Source of the DNA: Micromonospora gifhornensis
GTDB taxonomy: Bacteria; Actinomycetota; Actinomycetes; Mycobacteriales; Micromonosporaceae
Reading direction: 5' to 3'
Assembly (NCBI RefSeq): GCF_016863515.1
Contig: NZ_BOPA01000033.1
Coordinates: 1 to 64,000 of the forward strand
Length of the DNA stretch: 64,000 nucleotides
Part shown: piece by piece, positions 58,498 through 64,000 of the stretch
Numbering within the stretch: the stretch's first letter is position 1
How the letters are laid out: each line of letters opens with the position of its first letter
Program-made: the position numbers and the translations under genes
The notes under the pieces: model-generated
Seen by the model: only the letters and a program-made list of their open reading frames with translations
Told to the model about the DNA's origin: nothing
The model's database searches: none

Positions 58498-59361
58498 TCA
58501 TGCGCCGCAGTGGGTCAGCTTGGTGGTGTCCAGCTCGGGCGCGGGGGTGCCGCTCTTGCCCAGGGTGGCGTCCCAGGCAGCCTTGTAGCTGCCGTCGGCG
58601 GCGGCGGCCTTGAGGATCTCGTTGACCTTCTCGCAGCCGGTGGTGTCGTCCTTCTTCAGGCCGATGCCGTACGGCTCGTCCGAGAAGGTGCTGCCGACGA
58701 CCTTGAACTTGCCGGCGTACTGGTCCTGCGCGGCGTAGCCGGCGAGGATGATGTCGTCGGTGGTCACGGCGTCAACCTGGCCACCGTCGAGCAGCGGCAG
58801 GCACTTGGAGTACGAGTCGAACTGCTGCAGCCGGGCGTCCGGGTAGTTCTCCTGGATCCGCTTGGCCGGGGTCGAGCCGCTGACCGAGCAGACCGTCTTG
58901 CCGGCCAGCTGGTCCGGGCCGGTCAGGGTGGAGTCGGACTTGACCAGCAGGTCCTGGCCGGCGATGTAGTACGGGCCAGCGAAGTTGATCTTCTGCTTGC
59001 GCTCGTCGTTGATGGTGTAGGTGGCCACCACCAGGTCGACGGTGCCCTGCTCGATGAAGGGCTCACGGTTGGCCGACACGGTGGTCTTCCACTCGATGTT
59101 GCCCGCGTCGACGCCGAGGCCCTTCGCGATGATCTTGCCGATCTCGATGTCGAAGCCCTCGTACTGGCTACCGGTCTGCAGGCCCAGGCCCGGCTGGTCG
59201 GCCTTGACGCCGATGACCAGCTTCTTCTGGCTCTCGGCCTTGCCGACGATGCCGGTGGCGCCGGAGCCGCTGCCGGCCTCGTCGCTGTCGCCGCCGCAGG
59301 CGGCCATGGTGACCGCAAGACCGGCAGCAGCGGCGATTGCCGCCATACGCTTCATTCGCAT
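58498..59361 (-). CDS. gluB: Glutamate-type ABC substrate-binding lipoprotein GluB
   Basis: This 287-residue extracellular solute-binding lipoprotein of family 3 has signal and lipobox VTMAAC (C22), then KKLVIGVKADQPGLGLQTGSQYEGFDIEIG, the binding-pocket segment WKTTVSANREPFIEQGTVDLVVATYTINDERKQKINFAGPYY, and GKTVCSVSGSTPAKRI. The ATG at 59361 has AAGGAG 5 nt upstream. It lies 60 bp after gluA. Confidence 0.92.
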   Translation of the reverse strand: MRMKRMAAIAAAAGLAVTMAACGGDSDEAGSGSGATGIVGKAESQKKLVIGVKADQPGLGLQTGSQYEGFDIEIGKIIAKGLGVDAGNIEWKTTVSANREPFIEQGTVDLVVATYTINDERKQKINFAGPYYIAGQDLLVKSDSTLTGPDQLAGKTVCSVSGSTPAKRIQENYPDARLQQFDSYSKCLPLLDGGQVDAVTTDDIILAGYAAQDQYAGKFKVVGSTFSDEPYGIGLKKDDTTGCEKVNEILKAAAADGSYKAAWDATLGKSGTPAPELDTTKLTHCGA

Positions 59362-59421
59362 TTGTTCTCCTTCTGGAACGGGAGCCTGCCGGGCCACGGC
59401 ACACTCCGCTACGGGGGGCCT

Positions 59422-60177
59422 TTAGTGCGTGAGGATTTTGGAGAGGAAGTCCTTGGCGCGCTCGCTGCGCGGGTTGGCGAAGAACTCCGCCGGGGCCGCG
59501 TCCTCGACGAGCTTGCCGTCGGCCATGAAGATGACCCGGTTGGCGGCGTGCCGCGCGAAGCCCATCTCGTGGGTGACCACGACCATGGTCATGCCGTCAC
59601 GGGCGAGCGAGGTCATGACGTCCAGCACCTCGCCGACCATCTCCGGGTCCAAGGCGCTGGTGGGCTCGTCGAAGAGCATCGCCTTGGGCTGCATGGCCAG
59701 CGCCCGGGCGATCGCGGCACGCTGCTGCTGACCGCCGGAGAGCTGGGCCGGGAACTTGTCGGCCTGGTTGGCGATGCCCACCCGGTCGAGCAGGGCGAGA
59801 CCTCGCTCACGGGCCGCGGCCGGCTTCTCCTTGCGCACCTTGACCGGGCCCAGAGTGACGTTCTCCAGGATCGTCTTGTGCGCGAAAAGGTTGAAGGACT
59901 GGAACACCATGCCGACCTCGCTGCGCAGCTTGGCCAGTGCCTTGCCCTCCGCAGGCAGCTTCTGCCCGTCGAAGGTGATGGTGCCCGAGTTGATCGGCTC
60001 AAGTCGGTTGATCGTGCGGCACAGGGTCGACTTGCCGGAGCCGGACGGGCCGATCACCACGACCACTTCGCCACGACCCACCGACAGTGAGACGTCGTCC
60101 AGCACGTGCAGCGGCCCGAACCACTTGTTGACCGAGTCGAGCACGATGAGCGGTTCGCCCGTCGCCACGTCGTCCAC
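59422..60177 (-). CDS. gluA: Amino acid ABC transporter ATPase GluA
   Basis: This 251-residue ATPase has Walker A GPSGSGKSTLCRTINRLE, signature LSGGQQQRAAIARALAMQP, Walker B AMLFDEPTSALDPEMVGEV and the His switch VVVTHEMGFARHAA, typical of polar amino acid importers (HisP/GlnQ/GluA). The start GTG at 60177 follows GAGGGGG; further GTG codons at 60168 are possible. It is the first gene of gluABCD and is divergent from selD. Confidence 0.92.
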   Translation of the reverse strand: MDDVATGEPLIVLDSVNKWFGPLHVLDDVSLSVGRGEVVVVIGPSGSGKSTLCRTINRLEPINSGTITFDGQKLPAEGKALAKLRSEVGMVFQSFNLFAHKTILENVTLGPVKVRKEKPAAARERGLALLDRVGIANQADKFPAQLSGGQQQRAAIARALAMQPKAMLFDEPTSALDPEMVGEVLDVMTSLARDGMTMVVVTHEMGFARHAANRVIFMADGKLVEDAAPAEFFANPRSERAKDFLSKILTH

Positions 60178-60359
60178 CGTCCCCCTCGTTACTTTCGGGG
60201 TCGGTCGACCCCTGGATGACGGCCACTGTAGGCGGGGTGACGTGGCTGAACACAACTCAGATGGTCACGGAGCGGTAACACCGTGGCGGATCGCGTCCCG
60301 GCGTCCGAAATTGCCCGCTCCGGGTGGCGTCACGGGCCGGTGATGTAGATCATGTGAGG

Positions 60360-61349
60360 GTGGCCGAGCAGGTGCGATTGACCAGGTACGCCCGGGGTGG
60401 CGGATGCGCGTGCAAGATCCCGCCGGGCGAGTTGGAGGCGATGGTGGCCGGTCTCGGCCCCGCCGCCGGCTCCGCGGATCTGCTGGTCGGGCTGGAGCAC
60501 GGCGACGACGCCGCCGTGGTCCGGCTCGACGAGCGGACAGGCGTGGTGAGCACCGCGGACTTCTTCACCCCGGTGGTCGACGACGCCTACGACTGGGGCC
60601 GGATCGCCGCGACCAACGCGCTGTCGGACGTGTACGCGATGGGCGGCGAGCCGCTCGTCGCACTCAACCTGCTCTGTTGGCCACGGGAGGTGCTTCCGCT
60701 GGAACTGGCGCGGGAGGTGCTGCGGGGTGGGCTGGACGTCGCCCGCGCCGCCGGCTGCCACCTGGCCGGTGGGCACAGCGTCGACGACGACGGTCCGAAG
60801 TACGGCCTGGCCGTCACCGGGCTGGTCCGCCCCGACGAGCTGATCACCCTCGACGCCGGGCGGGCCGGACTGCCCCTGTCGCTGACCAAGCCGCTCGGAG
60901 TCGGCGTCCTCAACACCCGGCACAAGAACACCGGTGAGAGCTTCCCCGAGGCGGTCGCGGCCATGACCACGCTGAACCGGGAGGCGGCCCGGGCGGCGGT
61001 CGCGGCCGGAGTGCGGTGCGGAACCGATGTGACCGGATTCGGTCTGCTCGGCCATGCCTCGAAGCTGGCCCGCGCCAGCGAGCTGACGGTGGCCATCGAC
61101 ATCGACCGGGTGCCCTACCTGGCCGGTGCCCGGGAGGCCGCCCGGGACGGGTACGTCAGCGGTGGCTCGCGCCGCAACCTGGAGTGGGTCACGCCGTGGA
61201 CCGACCTGGCCGCGGCCGGGGAGATCGACCGGTTGTTGCTGGCCGACGCGCAGACCTCGGGCGGTCTGCTGGTGGCCGGCGAGATTCCCGGCGCACCCGT
61301 GATCGGTGAGCTCCTGCCCCGCGGCGACCACCTGGTCGTCCTGCGCTAG
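60360..61349 (+). CDS. selD: Selenide, water dikinase SelD
   Basis: This enzyme makes selenophosphate from selenide and ATP. The 329-residue protein (Cys form, not selenocysteine) has the glycine-rich active-site loop RLTRYARGGGCACKI with C16 and K19, DDAAVVRLDERTGVVSTADFFTPVVDDAYDWGRIAATNALSDVYAMGG, and HLAGGHSVDDDGPKYGL. GTG at 60360 is preferred; 60372 is an alternative. No selA, selB or tRNA-Sec gene is in the window, so whether selenophosphate serves selenocysteine or selenouridine here cannot be told. Confidence 0.93.
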   Translation: MAEQVRLTRYARGGGCACKIPPGELEAMVAGLGPAAGSADLLVGLEHGDDAAVVRLDERTGVVSTADFFTPVVDDAYDWGRIAATNALSDVYAMGGEPLVALNLLCWPREVLPLELAREVLRGGLDVARAAGCHLAGGHSVDDDGPKYGLAVTGLVRPDELITLDAGRAGLPLSLTKPLGVGVLNTRHKNTGESFPEAVAAMTTLNREAARAAVAAGVRCGTDVTGFGLLGHASKLARASELTVAIDIDRVPYLAGAREAARDGYVSGGSRRNLEWVTPWTDLAAAGEIDRLLLADAQTSGGLLVAGEIPGAPVIGELLPRGDHLVVLR

Positions 61350-61403
61350 CCCGAGGTCCGGTCGCCACCCACCCGGTCGCCCTGCCCGAGTGTCGTCGGC
61401 GTC

Positions 61404-61495
61404 GGCAGCGGTCTGGTCACCCTGCGCCCGAGGTGCCGACGTCGGCGCTGGCAGCGGTCTGGTCGATCTGCGCGCGAGGTGCCGGCGTCGGCGCT
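61404..61495. repeat. 46-bp tandem repeat behind selD
   Basis: Two 46-bp units (61404-61449 and 61450-61495) begin with GGCAGCGGTCTGGTC and differ at five positions. A degenerate third unit is recognisable in the last codons of selD (CCTGGTCGTCCTGCGC), suggesting that the repeat grew from the selD 3' end. Confidence 0.7.
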
Positions 61496-61612
61496 GGCGC
61501 GCGGCGAGCCGTGCGGGGGAGCGGGCACGATACCCGATAAACTGTCACCTTCCCGCTACCCACAGCGATGTGCTGCGGGGAAATTTGCCCAGAATGGTCA
61601 CAGACCGGTAAC

Positions 61613-61632
61613 TTGCCCCCGCCTGGGGGCAA
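61613..61632 (+). promoter_or_regulatory. 8-bp perfect hairpin upstream of 61701 gene
   Basis: TTGCCCCC and GGGGGCAA with a 4-nt GCCT loop, 68 bp before the start of the 61701 gene. It could be an operator or a leader hairpin. Confidence 0.45.
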
Positions 61633-61700
61633 ATGCCCCGCACCATCGTGGGTAGGGCCCGATCCCGAGGCCCGTCGGACGAGCACAGCGAGGAGGCGGC

Positions 61701-62180
61701 ATGACCGAGCTGTGGAACTGGAGAATCGACCAGGTACGACCGGTGGAGGTCTACCCGGCACTGGCCGATGCGCTCGGTCGGGTGGTGATGCCCCTGGCCG
61801 TCGCCGACCCGGTGCGGCTGCCCACGTACGCGGTGGTCTGCGATGTCTGGCAGGCGCCAGGGGAGTTCGCCACGATCGTGGACTGCTACGGCGTGCCCGA
61901 CGGCCTGCCCGAGCTGCCCAGCATCGCGGCCCTGGCCCGGCTGCTGGACCGCAACTGCCTGGTGCGCGACGACACGCTCGACGAGACCCGGCACCTGCTT
62001 GTCGCGCCGGACGGCAGCATCCGCCCGGTGCACTTCGACGTGCAGGAGACCGACGACGGCGAGGTGCTCAGCAACCGGCGGCTGTGCACCGAGGCCGACC
62101 CGCGCTGCCGAGGCTGGTCACGCTGCCACCGGTCCCGCTGGGCCCCCGACTCGGTGAACCCCGCCCTCGCCGCCGCCTGA
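61701..62180 (+). CDS. Hypothetical protein
   Basis: This 159-residue soluble protein starts MTELWNWRIDQVRPVEVYPALADALGR. It has a strong GAGGAGG ribosome site and a Cys/Trp/Arg-rich C-terminus (CTEADPRCRGWSRCHRSRW). There is no signal, membrane segment or recognised family. The central RNCLVRDDTLDETRHLLVAPDG and VHFDVQE stretch looks like a compact beta-rich fold. It stands alone after selD and its 3' end meets a family B repeat and the convergent DUF2277 gene. Confidence 0.7.
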   Translation: MTELWNWRIDQVRPVEVYPALADALGRVVMPLAVADPVRLPTYAVVCDVWQAPGEFATIVDCYGVPDGLPELPSIAALARLLDRNCLVRDDTLDETRHLLVAPDGSIRPVHFDVQETDDGEVLSNRRLCTEADPRCRGWSRCHRSRWAPDSVNPALAAA

Positions 62181-62198
62181 GCACATCACGGGGCCTGA

Positions 62199-62255
62199 GC
62201 GTTAACAGGGGCCCCTTGCTCTACCGCAGGCGTTAACAAGGTGCCCTTCCTTACC
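62199..62255. repeat. GTTAACA repeat, family B copy 2
   Basis: Half-units GTTAACAGGGGCCCCTT and GTTAACAAGGTGCCCTTCC are spaced as in copy 1 at 40221. It lies between convergent genes, and its right end contributes the stop codon (TAA on the minus strand) of the DUF2277 gene. Confidence 0.7.
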
Positions 62256-62460
62256 GGCCGCGGACGACGAGGTCGTCGAGGAGGGTGCGGGTGGCGGCGG
62301 CGACGGCGGTCACCGCGGCGTCGAACGCGGCGGCGTTGTGCGCCGCCGGCGCGCGGAAACCGGAGATCTTCCGCACGTACTGCAACGCCGCGGCCTCCAC
62401 GTCCGCGTCGGTGACCTCCGGGGTGTACGGCTCACGCAGGGTCTTGATGCTTCGGCACAC
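62251..62460 (-). CDS. DUF2277 protein
   Basis: This 69-residue protein starts VCRSIKTLREPYTPEVTDADV and continues AAALQYVRKISGFRAPAAHNAAAFDAAV, the very conserved DUF2277 core. The GTG start has GGAGGAG upstream. Function unknown. Its 3' end falls in a family B repeat. Confidence 0.88.
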   Translation of the reverse strand: MCRSIKTLREPYTPEVTDADVEAAALQYVRKISGFRAPAAHNAAAFDAAVTAVAAATRTLLDDLVVRGR

Positions 62461-62512
62461 GGCTCCTCCTCGTTCCGTTCGATCACAGGGCGCCGGATAC
62501 GCTGTGCACGTC

Positions 62513-64000
62513 ATGACTACCGCAGCGGCGGGCGGCCCGCGCACCTATCAGGTGCGCACCTACGGCTGCCAGATGAACGTCCACGACTCCGAGCGCATCT
62601 CCGGGCTGCTGGAGCAGGCCGGCTACGTCCGTGCGGGCGAGAGCGACGACTCCCCGGACGTGGTGGTGTTCAACACCTGCGCGGTCCGGGAGAACGCCGA
62701 CAACCGCCTGTACGGCAACCTCGGTCATCTGCGTCCCGTCAAGGACCGGCATCCGGGGATGCAGATCGCGGTCGGTGGCTGCCTGGCCCAGAAGGACCGG
62801 GGCGACATCGTCCGCAAGGCGCCCTGGGTGGACGTCGTCTTCGGCACGCACAACATCGGTTCACTGCCGGTGCTGCTGGAGCGGGCCCGGCACAACACCG
62901 CCGCCGAGGTGGAGATCCTCGAATCCCTCGACGTCTTCCCGAGCACCCTGCCCACCCGCCGCGAGTCGACGTACGCCGGCTGGGTGTCGATCTCGGTGGG
63001 CTGCAACAACACCTGCACGTTCTGCATCGTGCCCGCTCTGCGCGGCAAGGAGAAGGACCGCCGCCCCGGCGATATCCTCAGCGAGGTACGCGCCCTGGTC
63101 GACGAAGGCGTGCTGGAGGTGACCCTGCTCGGGCAGAACGTCAACTCCTACGGCGTGGAGTTCGGCGACCGGTACGCCTTCGGCAAGCTGCTGCGGGCCT
63201 GCGGGGACATCGACGGGCTGGAGCGGGTGCGGTTCACCAGCCCGCACCCGAAGGACTTCACCGATGACGTGATCGCGGCGATGGCCGAGACGCCGAACGT
63301 CTGCCACTCGCTGCACATGCCGTTGCAGTCCGGCTCCGACGACGTGCTGCGCGCGATGCGCCGGTCGTACCGGGCCGAGCGCTACCTGGGCATCATCGAC
63401 AAGGTCCGCGCGGCGATGCCCGACGCCGCCATCACCACCGACATCATCGTCGGGTTCCCCGGCGAGACCGAGGCGGACTTCGAGCGCACCCTGGACGTGG
63501 TCCGGGCGGCCCGGTTCTCCTCCGCCTTCACCTTCCAGTACTCGAAGCGCCCCGGCACGCCGGCCGCGACCATGGACGGTCAGCTGCCCAAACAGGTCGT
63601 GCAGGAGCGTTACGAGCGGTTGATCGCCTGCGTCGAGGAGATCACCTGGGCGGAGAACAAGAAGCTGGTCGGCGAGGCGGTCGAGGTCCTGGTCGCCGTC
63701 GGCGAGGGCCGCAAGGACGAGCGCACCGGGCGGCTGTCCGGGCGGGCCCGCGACGGGCGTCTCGTGCACTTCGACGCCGGGTCGTACGCCGGGGCGATCC
63801 GTCCGGGCGACATCGTGCACACCGTGGTCACCTACGCCGCACCGCATCATCTCAACGCCGACGGGGAGCCGCTGTCGCACCGGCGTACCCGCGCCGGCGA
63901 CGCGGCCGAGGCGGGGCGTACTGCGCGTACCCCCGGGGTGTTGCTCGGCCTGCCCACCATCGGCGCGCCGGCCGCGGCGCCCGAGCCGACGACGGGCTGC
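62513..64000 (+). CDS. miaB: tRNA-2-methylthio-N6-isopentenyladenosine synthase MiaB (partial)
   Basis: This radical SAM methylthiotransferase adds a methylthio group to i6A37 of tRNA. At least 496 residues lie in the window and the 3' end is cut by the window edge. Visible are YGCQMNVHDSERI in the N-terminal domain, radical SAM C164-x3-C168-x2-C171 (CNNTCTFC), GQNVNSYG, LHMPLQSGSDDVLRAMRR, and the TRAM domain (about 380-450). Its partner in family, RimO, is at 11904. The miaB position downstream of recA-recX matches M. tuberculosis. ATG at 62513 is the first good start. Confidence 0.95.
   Translation, partial: MTTAAAGGPRTYQVRTYGCQMNVHDSERISGLLEQAGYVRAGESDDSPDVVVFNTCAVRENADNRLYGNLGHLRPVKDRHPGMQIAVGGCLAQKDRGDIVRKAPWVDVVFGTHNIGSLPVLLERARHNTAAEVEILESLDVFPSTLPTRRESTYAGWVSISVGCNNTCTFCIVPALRGKEKDRRPGDILSEVRALVDEGVLEVTLLGQNVNSYGVEFGDRYAFGKLLRACGDIDGLERVRFTSPHPKDFTDDVIAAMAETPNVCHSLHMPLQSGSDDVLRAMRRSYRAERYLGIIDKVRAAMPDAAITTDIIVGFPGETEADFERTLDVVRAARFSSAFTFQYSKRPGTPAATMDGQLPKQVVQERYERLIACVEEITWAENKKLVGEAVEVLVAVGEGRKDERTGRLSGRARDGRLVHFDAGSYAGAIRPGDIVHTVVTYAAPHHLNADGEPLSHRRTRAGDAAEAGRTARTPGVLLGLPTIGAPAAAPEPTTGC

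Noticed and set aside
61350..61700. tRNA-Sec (selC) gene next to selD
   Set aside because: No cloverleaf with a TCA anticodon arm could be formed; the region is a tandem repeat and a short hairpin.

Overview
The window is a 64 kb, very GC-rich stretch of a filamentous actinobacterial chromosome, most probably Micromonosporaceae (Micromonospora or a close relative). The reasons are the strong third-position G/C bias, many GTG starts, short GTGA/ATGA overlaps, and a gene order (thyX-dapA-rnj ... ftsK ... pgsA-cinA-clgR-pspA-pspM ... DUF3046-recA-recX ... miaB) that matches the conserved actinobacterial recA neighbourhood, including that of Mycobacterium. Scattered intergenic palindromic repeats resemble those I know from Micromonospora-type genomes. 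The taxonomic call is inference; there is no rRNA gene in the window.

Layout. 0.2-4 kb: thyX, dapA, RNase J, then a secreted S1 protease. 5-7.3 kb: two YbjN-domain genes on the minus strand. 7.4-9.9 kb: ftsK. 10-10.8 kb: a small membrane protein and a Gdx/SugE guanidinium exporter preceded by what I read as a guanidine-III riboswitch. 10.9-17.1 kb: ornithine-cyclodeaminase-like gene, rimO-pgsA, cinA, then clgR-pspA-pspM (envelope stress). 17.2-21 kb: a giant multicopper-oxidase-like protein with three FN3 domains and mostly missing copper ligands. 21-30 kb: nei2, secreted SH3 protein, CPCC protein, SAM hydroxide adenosyltransferase, lipoprotein, Lhr helicase. 30-36.6 kb: mrpA(B)CDEFG sodium/proton antiporter operon. 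36.7-39.3 kb: two CNNM/CorC-type transporters preceded by a structured leader that contains a proline-rich, apparently leaderless small ORF. 39.3-44.8 kb: Spo0M, LysE-type exporter, PPOX-GNAT fusion, divergent MocR regulator, duplicated palindromic repeats, udgX. 45-49.4 kb: MFS, DUF3046, recA (with a LexA-like box and a PafBC-type promoter), recX, BKACE-like enzyme. 50-51.7 kb: RNase Y with two small coupled upstream ORFs. 51.9-56.3 kb: a minus-strand ABC export cluster (secreted I36-like protein, lipoprotein, adaptor, ATPase, permease). 56.9-60.2 kb: gluABCD amino-acid uptake. 60.4-64 kb: selD, unknown genes, DUF2277, and miaB running off the end.

How the genes work together. DNA repair and damage response are over-represented (recA, recX, udgX, nei2, lhr, ftsK, ClgR). 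RNA processing is represented by both RNase J and RNase Y plus two tRNA/ribosome methylthiotransferases (MiaB, RimO). Ion and envelope homeostasis is represented by Mrp, CNNM, PspA/PspM and ClgR. Several starts (thyX, dapA, ftsK, nei2, the 36.7 kb small ORF) sit exactly 6 nt after a -10-like box, suggesting leaderless transcripts. No tRNA, rRNA, CRISPR array, insertion sequence or prophage was recognised.
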